11,116 bases of DNA from Deltaproteobacteria bacterium (GCA_011051925.1 DRKE01000036.1:1-11116), one strand, 5' to 3'; shown: positions 1 to 8,157, counted from the stretch's first letter. Numbers and translations are program-made. The notes: generated by a model not told the origin, from the sequence alone.

Positions 1-608
1 GCAGCCTGGTGACGGTGGATGACGGGATGGTCCGGGATCTGGAACATCGATCCGTCGACGTCGTGCGCTGGGCGCGGATCGAAGTCGACCTGTCGGGAAT
101 CCCGGCGGCCGAGGAATCGATCGATCGGGTTCGGCAGGAAATCGAGCGCGTCTGCCAGGACGCGGAGGACCGCACGGTCGCCGTGCGGATCGTGTTGGGG
201 GGGCGCAGTCCGGCCCATGAGGCCCTGGCCGGGGATCCGGAGCGTTGGATCCACGAATACCGGGAACAGGCGAGTGCCGTGCCGGGTGCCGCCGTCCATG
301 TCGAGCGGATCCTCTTCGAAACGCGACCGGAGCGGGAGCTCGCATGGCGGGCCGGCCGGACGGAAGAGCGGGAAGACGCCCTTGGCGACCTGCTGGATCT
401 GATCGCGCGGCTCGATCAGGACTCGGTCGATCTCGCGGCGCTGGGCGGGCTCTTCGACGAGTTCGCGAAGCGGCTGCCCGCGCCGCTGCTCGGGAAGGAG
501 GAGGGATTCGATCCGACTGCGGCCCGGACGATTCGCGAAGCGCTGCCCGCCGCCCGGGATCTGTTGCTGAATCGCTTGCTCGATCCGGGCACCGAGGAGC
601 GGACATGA
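1..608 (+). CDS. yhaO: YhaO/SbcD-like DNA repair metallophosphoesterase, C-terminal part (5' end outside window)
   Basis: This is the last 201 codons of a gene that enters from the left edge; the frame is open from base 3 with no stop, so the GTG at position 9 is not taken as a start. The visible segment begins SLVTVDDG and continues with EHRSVDVVRW. This is the kind of junction where the calcineurin-like phosphoesterase core of YhaO/SbcD-type nucleases passes into the C-terminal capping domain. The remaining ~150 residues are a charged helical tail. The catalytic metal-binding motifs lie upstream and cannot be checked. The stop overlaps the start of yhaN by ATGA, so the two genes are translationally coupled, as expected for the nuclease and ATPase subunits of an Mre11-Rad50-like complex. 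The family call rests mainly on the partner gene and the VDVVRW segment. An SbcD-type or generic metallophosphoesterase label would also fit. Confidence 0.75.
   Translation, partial: SLVTVDDGMVRDLEHRSVDVVRWARIEVDLSGIPAAEESIDRVRQEIERVCQDAEDRTVAVRIVLGGRSPAHEALAGDPERWIHEYREQASAVPGAAVHVERILFETRPERELAWRAGRTEEREDALGDLLDLIARLDQDSVDLAALGGLFDEFAKRLPAPLLGKEEGFDPTAARTIREALPAARDLLLNRLLDPGTEERT
594..599 (+). promoter_or_regulatory. Ribosome binding site of yhaN
   Basis: GAGGAG lies inside the end of the upstream gene, with 5 bases between it and the ATG at 605. It supports that ATG over the upstream in-frame extension, which only reads through the other gene in a shifted frame. Confidence 0.65.
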
Positions 609-3600
609 GGATCCGGGAACTCCACCTGAAGGCTTTCGGTCCCTTCACCGATCTCCGTCTGGTGCTCTCCGAGCCGGAGGGGCCGGGCCTGACGGTCATC
701 CACGGGCGGAACGAAGCCGGCAAGAGCTCGGCGCGGCGCGCGATCCATGATCTCCTCTACGGGATCCCTCCCCGAAGCCCCGATGATTTCGTGCATCGCT
801 ATGCCGAGATGCGGATCGGGGCGCGGCTCGTCTTCGACGATGGCGAGGCGCTCGAATTCCTGCGGAGGAAGGGCGTGAAGAACGTCTTCCGGTCCCTCGA
901 CGACCGGGCGACGATCGAACCCACCCGTCTGCTCGAGCTGATCGAGCGGATCCCGGAACCGCTTTTCGATCGGTTCTACGGTCTCGATCATCGTCGGCTG
1001 ACGGAAGAATCGAGAGCCCTGTTGGAGGACGAGGGCGACCTGGGGCGGGCGATCTTCGGCGCGGGTCTGGGCGTCGGCAATCTTCGTGCCGTCCTCGAGG
1101 GGCTTGATGCGGAGGCGGCGGCCCTCTGGAAATCCGGCCCGCGCGCCACGACGCCGCGGATCAACGCGGCGCTCGTGGAATGGAAGAAGATCGATGCCGA
1201 GATCCGATCGAAGTCGCTGAAGCCGGTGGAGTGGGAGCGCCAGGAGGGGGTCGTGCGCGAACTCGAGTCGAAGCTGGCCGAGGTCGAAGACGAAGTCGTT
1301 CGGGCGAGCGCGGCGCTTTCTCGACTGGGTCGGATCCGGCGTGCCCTGCCGGCTCTGGGACGCCGGCAGGTCTGCCGGGAGCGGTTGGCGGGGATGTCCG
1401 ACGTGCCTTCTCTGTCGGAGGACTTCGCGGAGCGCCTCGAAAAGCTGCGCGCGGATCGGAGGGTGCTCGTCTTCGAACGGGATCGCGCCGAACGATCGAT
1501 CCAGAGGCGGGAATCGGAACTCGAGAGCGGGCTGCCTCCCCGGGTGCTGCTCGAGGAGAGCGATCGGATCGAGGGGTTGTATCGGCGGATCGAGGGGGAT
1601 CGGGACACACGGGCGCAGCTTCCCCGTCGAGAGAGCGAACTCGAAAGGCTCGAGGGCGAGATCGCCGAACTCCTGTCCGGGCTGGGCGTGGCGAGGGAGG
1701 AGGATCTCGAGGAAAGCGATGCGAAGGCGCTTCGCGGGGCGATCGACCGGGCCGTCGCCCAGGGGCCGCTCGACGAGCGCCTGGCGGAGACGAGGATCCG
1801 ACTGGAGCGGCTCGCCCGCGAGTGCCGACTCGCGGCGGGGCGTCTCGGGTTCTCCTCGACCCCCCTCGAAAAGCTCGAGTCGCTGCCCTTTCCCGGGGAG
1901 ATCACGCTCGAACGCTTCGCCTCGCGTTTCCAGGATCTTTCGAACCAGATGGAGCGGGTCCGGGAGGACGAGCGGCGTCTGCTGGGCGCGTCCGGGGAGG
2001 TCGAAGAGGCCCTGGCGGCCCTGAGCGAGAAGGGGCGGGTGCCCAGCGAGGAGGAACTCGAGCGACGCCGCCGCATTCGCGACCGGGCGTGGCGGGGTCT
2101 GCGGCGTGCCTGGCTCGAGAGGGAAGCGCGGGGCGGGGGAGCAGGCCGGGAAGGGGAGGTCGACGCGGGAACGGGGGGGGATCTCCAGGAGGCGGCCGAT
2201 CGCGTCGAGGAGGCGATCGCGCTGGCCGACGACGTATCGGATCGGCTTCGGATCGACGCCGATCGGGTGGCTCAGCAGGCGAATCTGCATGCCCGGCAGG
2301 CTCGGATCCAGCGGGACCTCGAAGCCGGCCGCCTGACGCTCGAGTCACTCGGGTCCCAGCTCGTCGATCTCGAAAGGGAATGGCGGGAGGTCTGGAAGGG
2401 CACCGGGATCGAGCCGCGAACGCCCCCGGAGATGACCGAATGGCGGCGTGGGCTCGATCGGCTGCTCGAGAAGCTGGCGCAGGCGCGGGCACTGCAATCC
2501 GATCTCGACCGGGAGATCGTTTCCCGGGACGAGGTGGCGCGCTCGCTCGCGGAGGCATTGGCGGCGTTCGGCGTGACCGGTGTCTTCCTGGAAGGCCAGC
2601 CATCCTCGTTCGCAGAGCTCGTTCGAGCGGCCCGGGAGACGATCGGCCGGCTCGATGAAGCGGCGCGGCAGCGTGCGGTTCTCCGGAACACCCTCGTGCG
2701 ACGCGACGATCTGCGCGATCGGATCGGGAAGATGAAGGCCAACCTGGATCGTTTCCGGCGGGATGTCGAGGGCCTGGTCCGGATCTGTGCTCCTGATCTC
2801 GCCGGCCTCGATCCCGAGTCCGCGGCGGTCCGGCTCCATCGTCTCCTGGTCGAAGGCCGGGAGCAGGTCGCGCGCCGGGAGGAACAGGAGGCGGCGCTCC
2901 GGGATGAGGTCGAGGCGCTCGATGCGGCGGTGATCCGACTCGACGAGATCGCTCGGGAGATGGAGCGGCTGCGGATCGAGGCGGGCGTTTCCGGGGAGTC
3001 GGAGATCGATTCCGTTCTGCGCGAGTGGAAGGCCTGGGACGAAGCGTCTCGCGAACTCCGGGCGATCGATCTCTCGCTGGCGGAGATCTCCGAAGGGGCG
3101 GGGATCGAGCGGCTCGAAGCGGAGAGCCGCGGGATCGATCGGGATGACCTCGATCGCCAGATCGCGGATCTCGAGGCCAGGATCGAGCGGACGAGGGCGG
3201 AGCGCGACGAGACGATCCGCCGGCTCCAGTCGGAGCGCGACGTGCTCGATCGGATGGACGGAAGCGGGGCGGTTCCGGAATTGGCGGAGCGGGCCGAGGC
3301 GAAGCTCGCCGAGATCGAACGGGAAGCGCGGCGTTATGTCGAGATCCGGTTGGCTCGGGAGATCCTGGGTCGTGAGATCGAGGCCTATCGGAAGGCCAAC
3401 GAGGCTCCTCTCCTGAAGCGGGCGGGGAGGCTCTTCGAATCGCTCACCCTCGGTGCCTTCGTCGGGATCGGGACCGACTTTCCCGATCCCGGAGAGGGGT
3501 CCACGAAGCGTTCTCGAGACGCCGGAGCGGATCGGGCGAGGTTGGTGGCCCTTCGCGAGGACGCGGCGGAGGTGCCGATCGAGGGCTTGAGTTCCGGCAC

Positions 3601-3847
3601 CCGCGACCAGCTCTTCCTGGCCCTGCGCCTGGCTTCCCTCGAGGAGTCCGCCGGACGGGGGGAGACGATGCCCTGGATCGCGGACGATCTGCTCGTCGAA
3701 TTCGATGACCCGCGTTCGCGCGCGACGCTCGAGGTGCTGGCCCGGCTGGCGCGGAAAAACCAGATCCTTCTCTTCAGCCATCATTCGCATATTGCGGATA
3801 TCGCTCGTGAAATGAGTGGTGTTGCGAGGCTGGTCGAGCTCGGATGA
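605..3847 (+). CDS. yhaN: YhaN-type SMC/Rad50-like AAA ATPase, 1080 aa, no zinc hook
   Basis: This is a large ATPase expected to act with the YhaO-like nuclease encoded just upstream in processing or repairing DNA ends in the cytoplasm. The N-terminus (MRIRELHLKAFGPF) carries a Walker A, GRNEAGKSS, at residues 34-42. It is followed by AAA_27/YhaN-like sequence including FYGLDHRRL and an EGDLGRAIFGAG stretch. From about residue 200 to 950 the protein is Arg/Glu/Leu-rich coiled coil. A Gly-rich break at 510-525 lies close to the middle. The C-terminal lobe has an ABC-type signature (LSSGTRDQLF, from 995), a Walker B region (WIADDLLVEFDD, about 1024-1035) and a switch histidine in LLFSHH (H1059). 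The second acidic position of Walker B is Asp rather than the usual Glu. The few cysteines are isolated and there is no CxxC hook. The ATG at 605 has a good Shine-Dalgarno and begins exactly at the conserved N-terminus. Function in this organism is inferred from the family. Confidence 0.92.
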   Translation: MRIRELHLKAFGPFTDLRLVLSEPEGPGLTVIHGRNEAGKSSARRAIHDLLYGIPPRSPDDFVHRYAEMRIGARLVFDDGEALEFLRRKGVKNVFRSLDDRATIEPTRLLELIERIPEPLFDRFYGLDHRRLTEESRALLEDEGDLGRAIFGAGLGVGNLRAVLEGLDAEAAALWKSGPRATTPRINAALVEWKKIDAEIRSKSLKPVEWERQEGVVRELESKLAEVEDEVVRASAALSRLGRIRRALPALGRRQVCRERLAGMSDVPSLSEDFAERLEKLRADRRVLVFERDRAERSIQRRESELESGLPPRVLLEESDRIEGLYRRIEGDRDTRAQLPRRESELERLEGEIAELLSGLGVAREEDLEESDAKALRGAIDRAVAQGPLDERLAETRIRLERLARECRLAAGRLGFSSTPLEKLESLPFPGEITLERFASRFQDLSNQMERVREDERRLLGASGEVEEALAALSEKGRVPSEEELERRRRIRDRAWRGLRRAWLEREARGGGAGREGEVDAGTGGDLQEAADRVEEAIALADDVSDRLRIDADRVAQQANLHARQARIQRDLEAGRLTLESLGSQLVDLEREWREVWKGTGIEPRTPPEMTEWRRGLDRLLEKLAQARALQSDLDREIVSRDEVARSLAEALAAFGVTGVFLEGQPSSFAELVRAARETIGRLDEAARQRAVLRNTLVRRDDLRDRIGKMKANLDRFRRDVEGLVRICAPDLAGLDPESAAVRLHRLLVEGREQVARREEQEAALRDEVEALDAAVIRLDEIAREMERLRIEAGVSGESEIDSVLREWKAWDEASRELRAIDLSLAEISEGAGIERLEAESRGIDRDDLDRQIADLEARIERTRAERDETIRRLQSERDVLDRMDGSGAVPELAERAEAKLAEIEREARRYVEIRLAREILGREIEAYRKANEAPLLKRAGRLFESLTLGAFVGIGTDFPDPGEGSTKRSRDAGADRARLVALREDAAEVPIEGLSSGTRDQLFLALRLASLEESAGRGETMPWIADDLLVEFDDPRSRATLEVLARLARKNQILLFSHHSHIADIAREMSGVARLVELG

Positions 3848-3890
3848 GGCCGGCCCGGGCAGGCGCAGCCGAGTCGATCGGACCGGTCGG

Positions 3891-5330
3891 ATGATCCCGC
3901 CGTCCGGATCCGAGGTCGCTCCCGGGGAGGGGCGGGGGCACGCTTCGCAGGCGGGTTGCAAGCAGGGGCAGGAGGGCGTCCCCTCGGCGCATCCCCGGGA
4001 CCGGCTGCCCCGCATCCTGTCGCTCTGGGACGCTTCGATGTTGATCGTGGCGTCGGTCGTGGGCAGTGGCATCTTCTTCACGCCCGCCCAGGTTGCAGCG
4101 CTGCTGCCAAGCGGCGGGCTGATCCTGCTGGCCTGGGCGGTGGGCGCGCTGCTCTCGCTGGCCGGCGCCTTCACGAATGCCGAATTGGGGGCGATGTTTC
4201 CCCGCGCCGGGGGGGACTACGTCTTCCTGCGCGAGGGGATCCATCCCGCGGCGGGTTTCCTGGTCGGATGGATGAGCTTCTTCGCGATCTATGCGGGCAC
4301 GATTGCCGCACTCGCGGTCGTCTTCTCCCAGGCCGTCGCGCCCGCGTTCGGACTCAGGCGCGCGGGTGTGCTCGGATTGGCGGTCGGTCTGATTCTGGCC
4401 TGTTCCTTCGTGAATCTCCGGGGCACCCATCTCGGGGCCCGCTTCAACAACCTCACTTCCCTCGCGAAGATCCTGGCCCTCCTCGGGTTCGTCAGTCTCG
4501 GGCCGATTCTCGGAAAGGGCAGCCTGGCGCCCTGGTTCGGGGCGGACACGGCGGCTGCCGCGGTTCCGATCGACGAGGTCGGGTCGTGGATCCGTTTCGG
4601 ACAGGCTCTCTCTCCGGTGCTGTTCAGCTATCTCGGCTGGAATGCCTGCGTGTACGTCGCCAGCGAGATCAAGGATCCCGAACGCAACGTGCCGCGTTCC
4701 CTCTTCCTGGGGCTCGGGCTCTGTGCCGGCCTCTATCTCCTCATCAACGGCGTCTATCTCTTCGCACTTCCACCGACGGAACTGGCCGGGGCGGGCGATG
4801 CGGGCACCCTGGCCGCCCGGGTGCTCTTCGGGCCCCTGGGTGGGACGCTGGTCGCGATCTTCGTCCTCGTGTCGGTCCTGGGAACGTTGAATGCGACGGT
4901 GCTGGTCGGACCGCGGATCGTCTATGCGATGGCGCTCGACGGTCTCTTCCTGGGCCGGGCCGATCGAGTCCATGGCGACTATCGGACGCCGAGCGTGGCG
5001 ATCGTCGTCCAGGCCATCGTCTCGATCGCCCTCGTCCTGCTGCTCGAGACCTTCCCGAAGGCCCTCGATTTCACGGTCTTCGGCATCATCCTCGCGACTT
5101 CGGCCGACACGATCGCGCTCTTCGCGCTGCGCCGGCGACAGCCCGATCGCGAGCGGCCCTATCGAGCCTGGGGCTATCCGTGGGTGCCGGCGCTCTACCT
5201 GCTCGTGAACCTCGCGATCGGGGTGGCGATCGTGATCGGCAGTCCCCGGGAGTCCCTCATCGCCATCGGCGTTCTTGCCGCGGGCTGGCTGGTCTACCTG
5301 GGAATCGCGCGGAAACCGGCGGGGGCCTGA
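3891..5330 (+). CDS. APC-superfamily amino acid permease (SteT/LAT-like)
   Basis: A 479-residue inner-membrane transporter of the amino acid-polyamine-organocation superfamily, probably with 12 transmembrane helices. TM1 contains the unwound Gly motif VGSGIFF at 57-63. The family sequence FPRAGGDYVFLREG lies at 103-116 before the next helices, and YLGWNACVYVASEIKDPERN spans 247-266 around TM6-7. These are typical of LAT-type or serine/threonine-exchanger-like members. The substrate cannot be read from sequence, although an amino acid is likely. The first ~38 residues are Gly/Pro/Ser-rich and not conserved. The ATG at 3891 is chosen because it avoids overlap with yhaN, but its ribosome binding site is weak and a GTG at 3816 in the same frame is possible. 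The 43-base gap after yhaN suggests read-through transcription, with no obvious functional link to repair. Confidence 0.88.
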   Translation: MIPPSGSEVAPGEGRGHASQAGCKQGQEGVPSAHPRDRLPRILSLWDASMLIVASVVGSGIFFTPAQVAALLPSGGLILLAWAVGALLSLAGAFTNAELGAMFPRAGGDYVFLREGIHPAAGFLVGWMSFFAIYAGTIAALAVVFSQAVAPAFGLRRAGVLGLAVGLILACSFVNLRGTHLGARFNNLTSLAKILALLGFVSLGPILGKGSLAPWFGADTAAAAVPIDEVGSWIRFGQALSPVLFSYLGWNACVYVASEIKDPERNVPRSLFLGLGLCAGLYLLINGVYLFALPPTELAGAGDAGTLAARVLFGPLGGTLVAIFVLVSVLGTLNATVLVGPRIVYAMALDGLFLGRADRVHGDYRTPSVAIVVQAIVSIALVLLLETFPKALDFTVFGIILATSADTIALFALRRRQPDRERPYRAWGYPWVPALYLLVNLAIGVAIVIGSPRESLIAIGVLAAGWLVYLGIARKPAGA

Positions 5331-5531
5331 CGAGGCGCTACCTCCGTTCGGAAATCTCCAGTAAGATCAAGCGATTCCAAGGAGTCCCGAAGGGATGGAT
5401 GTCCTTCCGCCGAGGCTGAAGCAGGCAGCCAGCCAGACCCGGCGGATCCATCCGCAGGCCTCGCAGGCGTGCAGGCGGTGGAGGCGCTCGATCGATCGGC
5501 GTACTCGGCACGGACGACAGGATCGAGTGAG
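5331..5531 (+). other. 201-base gap before alaC: possible leader region
   Basis: The stretch 5350-5385 is visibly richer in A/T than its surroundings and contains TAAGAT at 5362-5367, which resembles a -10 box. No convincing -35 element lies 16-18 bases upstream. AAGGAG follows at 5379-5384, ahead of a small ORF starting at 5395. A GCGGA-TCCA-TCCGC inverted repeat sits at 5442-5455. I see no U-tract terminator for the permease gene. The most likely role is promoter plus leader for the alaC-hom-thrC block, but this is an inference. Confidence 0.35.
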
Positions 5532-5535
5532 ATGA
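5395..5535 (+). CDS. Possible 46-aa Arg-rich leader ORF upstream of alaC
   Basis: An ATG at 5395 opens a 46-codon frame beginning MDVLPPRLKQ and ending QDRVR. Its TGA overlaps the alaC start as ATGA, an arrangement typical of translational coupling. AAGGAG at 5379-5384 lies 10 bases upstream, slightly far from ideal, and a GAAGGG directly abuts the ATG. The peptide has about 13 arginines and no run of Thr, Ile, Met or Ala codons, so it does not look like a classical attenuation leader for the genes that follow. No family is recognised. It may be a chance open frame in GC-rich DNA. Confidence 0.25.
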   Translation: MDVLPPRLKQAASQTRRIHPQASQACRRWRRSIDRRTRHGRQDRVR

Positions 5536-6737
5536 GCGACGAATTCCGACACGATTTCCACAAGCTGAACCGCCTCCCCCCCTACATTCTTTCCGAGGTG
5601 ACCGAATTGACCCGCGCCGGTCGGCGCGCAGGCGAGGACATCGTCGATCTCGGGATGGGCAATCCCGATCTGCCCACGCCGAAACACGTGGTCGACAAGA
5701 TCTGCCAGGCCGCCCAGGACCCCCGCAACCATCGCTACTCCTCGTCCCAGGGGCTGCCCAATCTCCGCGCCGGGATCACGGAATGGTATGCGCGCCGCCA
5801 CCAGGTCGACCTCGATCCGGACTCCGAGGCGGTCGCCGTGATCGGCGCGAAGGAGGGCCTGTCCCATTTCGTGCTCATGACGATCGGGCCGGGAGATGTC
5901 GTCCTGGTCCCCGACCCGGCCTATCCGATCCATCAATATTCGGTGATCATCGCCGGTGGCGACCTCCGGAAGGTGCCGCTCACCGAAGACACGGATTTCA
6001 TCGAGAATCTCGAGCAGGCCGTCAGCCGGACCTGGCCCCGCCCGAAGATGTTGATCATCTCCTTTCCGGCGAACCCGACCACCCATGTGATCGACCTCGC
6101 CTTCTTCGAGCGCATCGTGTCGTTCGCGCGAGCGAACGACCTGATGGTGCTGCACGATTTCGCCTATGCCGAGATCGCCTTCGACGGCTACAAGCCGCCG
6201 AGCATCCTCGAGGTGCCGGGCGCCAAGGACATCGCGATCGAGTTCGTCTCGCTTTCGAAGAGCCATTCGATGGCGGGCTGGCGGGTGGGCTTCGCCTGTG
6301 GCAACTCGCAGATGATCCATGCCCTGAAACGGATCAAGAGCTATCTCGACTACGGGATGCCCCAGTCGATCCAGATCGGCGCGATCACGGCACTTCGGGG
6401 GCCACAGGACTGTGTCCAGGAGAACGTGGCGATCTATCAGGAACGGCGGGACGTCCTGATCGACGGGCTCGGCCAGAGCGGCCAGGGAACATGGAAGATC
6501 GAGAAGCCCCTGGCGACGATGTTCGTCTGGGCGCCGATCCCCGAACCCTTCCGCGAGATGGGATCGCTCGAGTTCTCGAAGCGGTTGCTGCGGGAGGCGG
6601 GCGTGGCGGTTTCGCCGGGAATCGGCTTCGGGGAACAGGGCGAGGGGTTCGTACGCTTTGCCCTGGTCGAGAACAAGCATCGCATCCGCCAGGCGGTGCG
6701 GGGGATTCGTCGCTTCCTGCGGGAGGCCCGGGCCTGA
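5532..6737 (+). CDS. alaC: AlaC-type PLP-dependent aminotransferase (alanine-pyruvate type)
   Basis: A 401-residue fold-type I aminotransferase that matches E. coli AlaC along its length. It has LPPY near the N-terminus, DLGMGNPD at 39-46 and RYSSSQGLP at 68-76. The PLP pocket contains NPT at 181-183, D209 and Y212, and the Schiff-base lysine is K243 in SLSKSHSMAGWRVGF. The C-terminal block MFVWAPIPEPF, SPGIGFGE and VRFALVEN contains R375, the expected carboxylate-binding arginine. The family transfers amino groups between alanine and 2-oxoglutarate/pyruvate. Some relatives are annotated as LL-diaminopimelate or aspartate aminotransferases, so substrate is not certain. The ATG at 5532 is favoured over an in-frame GTG at 5469 because family similarity begins here. 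It lies 79 bases upstream of hom, which suggests a role in the aspartate-family amino-acid block. Confidence 0.9.
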   Translation: MSDEFRHDFHKLNRLPPYILSEVTELTRAGRRAGEDIVDLGMGNPDLPTPKHVVDKICQAAQDPRNHRYSSSQGLPNLRAGITEWYARRHQVDLDPDSEAVAVIGAKEGLSHFVLMTIGPGDVVLVPDPAYPIHQYSVIIAGGDLRKVPLTEDTDFIENLEQAVSRTWPRPKMLIISFPANPTTHVIDLAFFERIVSFARANDLMVLHDFAYAEIAFDGYKPPSILEVPGAKDIAIEFVSLSKSHSMAGWRVGFACGNSQMIHALKRIKSYLDYGMPQSIQIGAITALRGPQDCVQENVAIYQERRDVLIDGLGQSGQGTWKIEKPLATMFVWAPIPEPFREMGSLEFSKRLLREAGVAVSPGIGFGEQGEGFVRFALVENKHRIRQAVRGIRRFLREARA

Positions 6738-6745
6738 GGCGGGTG

Positions 6746-6765
6746 GGGGCGGATGCGTCCGCTCC
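6746..6765 (+). repeat. Short inverted repeat in the alaC-hom gap
   Basis: GCGGA (6749-6753) and TCCGC (6758-6762) flank a TGCG loop. The stem can extend outwards by one G-T and two G-C pairs. No T-run follows, so it is not a standard intrinsic terminator. A similar GCGGA-N4-TCCGC hairpin occurs at 5442-5455 upstream of alaC. It could act in RNA stability or be a product of base composition. Confidence 0.3.
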
Positions 6766-6816
6766 GGCCGTCGTTCTCGACGGGCGGGACGAGCCAGGAA
6801 ACGGAATGGAGTCACG

Positions 6817-8157
6817 ATGAGCGGGAAACGAGGAACCTCTCGGATCGGGGTCGGATTGATCGGCTTCGGAACGATCGGAACGGGGGTCGTCAAGGTCCTT
6901 CGCGAGAACGCCCCGGTGATCGAGCAGCGGCTCGGAGCGGAACTGCGTCTGGTCCGCATCGCGGACCTGGATCTCGAGACGGACCGGGGCGTCGAGCTGT
7001 CGGATATCCGTTTCGACGCGGATGCATCGGGCCTGATCGCGGATCCCGAAGTCCAGATCGTGATCGAATTGATCGGCGGCTACGACGTCGCACGAAGATT
7101 CATCCTCGAGGCCCTGGCGGCAGGGAAGCACGTCGTGACCGCCAACAAGGCCCTCCTGGCGCTGCACGGTCGCGAGCTCTTCGGCGCTGCGGAGGCCGCA
7201 GGGCTCGACATCGCTTTCGAGGCCGCCGTGGGCGGGGGGATTCCCGTGCTCCGGTCCCTGCGCGAGGGATTGGCGGCCAATCGGATCGAACGCGTCCTGG
7301 GGATCCTGAACGGGACGACGAACTACGTGCTGACCGAGATGGAACGAACGGGGGAGGATTTCGACGTCGTCCTGAAACGCGCCCAGGATCTCGGCTATGC
7401 CGAAGCGGATCCGACCTTCGACGTCGACGGGATCGACGCCGCGCACAAGCTCGCGCTGCTGACCACGATGGCCTTCGGTGCAGAGCTCACCTTCGAGGAC
7501 ATTCCGACCGAGGGCATCCGCGGGCTCCGGCCGATCGATTTCGAGCTGGCGACGGAGTTCGGGTATCGGATCAAGCTGCTCGGAATCGCCCGCAGCCATC
7601 GCTCCGCAGATGGCGAGGAGAGGATCGAGGTCGGCGTGCAACCGACGATGGTGCCCGAGTCGAGTCTGCTGGCGAAAGTCGATGGGGCGATGAACGCGAT
7701 CGAGGTGCGTGGCAATGCGGTCGGACCCACGCTCTACTACGGGGCGGGCGCCGGGGAGATGCCCACGGCGAGTGCCGTCGTCGCCGATCTCATGGAGATC
7801 GCCAGGGAGATCGTGCGGGGCGGGCGTGGTCGGGTCGCACCGCTTTCGTACCAGCCCCGATTCATCGAGGCGAAGTCCTTCGTGACGGACGCGGAACGTC
7901 ACGGCCGGGCGCTGCTCAGGTTGATCGTGCGGGACGAAGCGGGAACGCTCGGTCGGATCGCGACGCTGCTCGGGGAATCGGGCATCGCGATCGAGTCGAT
8001 CGTCCGGCGAGGGCAGGGCGAGGCGGGTCCCGTGTCGATCGTCGTCCTGACACGAAGCGCCAGCGAAGAGGCCTTCCAGAAGGCAACGGAAGGCCTCTCG
8101 GCATTGCCCGAGGTCCTGGAAACGCCTCGCCGGATCCGGATCGAGGAGGAGGGGTAG
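6817..8157 (+). CDS. hom: Homoserine dehydrogenase with C-terminal ACT domain
   Basis: This enzyme reduces aspartate 4-semialdehyde to homoserine with NAD(P)H, the branch step toward threonine and methionine. The 446-residue protein has a Rossmann fingerprint GFGTIG at 16-21, TANKALLA with K111, the AVGGGIP loop at 137-143 and GILNGTTNYVL at 162-172. YAEADPTFDVDGIDAAHK follows with K211; the two lysines correspond to the conserved active-site lysines of the family. An ACT domain from about 366 to 441 (LIVRDEAGTLGRIATLLGE) implies allosteric control, usually by threonine. The ATG at 6817 has GGAG a few bases upstream and starts just before the Rossmann motif. There is no aspartokinase fusion, unlike E. 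coli ThrA or MetL. The stop lies 2 bases before thrC. Confidence 0.97.
   Translation: MSGKRGTSRIGVGLIGFGTIGTGVVKVLRENAPVIEQRLGAELRLVRIADLDLETDRGVELSDIRFDADASGLIADPEVQIVIELIGGYDVARRFILEALAAGKHVVTANKALLALHGRELFGAAEAAGLDIAFEAAVGGGIPVLRSLREGLAANRIERVLGILNGTTNYVLTEMERTGEDFDVVLKRAQDLGYAEADPTFDVDGIDAAHKLALLTTMAFGAELTFEDIPTEGIRGLRPIDFELATEFGYRIKLLGIARSHRSADGEERIEVGVQPTMVPESSLLAKVDGAMNAIEVRGNAVGPTLYYGAGAGEMPTASAVVADLMEIAREIVRGGRGRVAPLSYQPRFIEAKSFVTDAERHGRALLRLIVRDEAGTLGRIATLLGESGIAIESIVRRGQGEAGPVSIVVLTRSASEEAFQKATEGLSALPEVLETPRRIRIEEEG
8145..8154 (+). promoter_or_regulatory. Strong ribosome binding site of thrC
   Basis: GGAGGAGGGG lies in the last codons of hom, 5 bases before the ATG at 8160. It fixes the thrC start and argues for co-translation of the two genes. 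Confidence 0.7.

Noticed and set aside
245..604. N-terminal extension of yhaN reading upstream in the same frame
   Set aside because: It reads through the preceding gene in a shifted frame and is Arg/Gly/Ala-rich. The conserved protein starts at the ATG at 605 with a good ribosome binding site.
416..2290. Long minus-strand open frame (624 codons) opposite yhaO/yhaN
   Set aside because: It lies antisense to clearly conserved coding sequence and its translation is Pro/Arg/Leu-rich with no family pattern. Such shadows are usual in GC-rich genes.
5339..5367. Sigma-70-like promoter with TAAGAT at 5362-5367
   Set aside because: No acceptable -35 hexamer lies 16-18 bases upstream (TACCTC at best), so it is mentioned only as part of the gap and not called as a promoter.
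5331..5394. Intrinsic terminator after the permease or threonine riboswitch/attenuator before alaC
   Set aside because: No GC stem followed by a T-run, and no run of Thr/Ile codons, was found.
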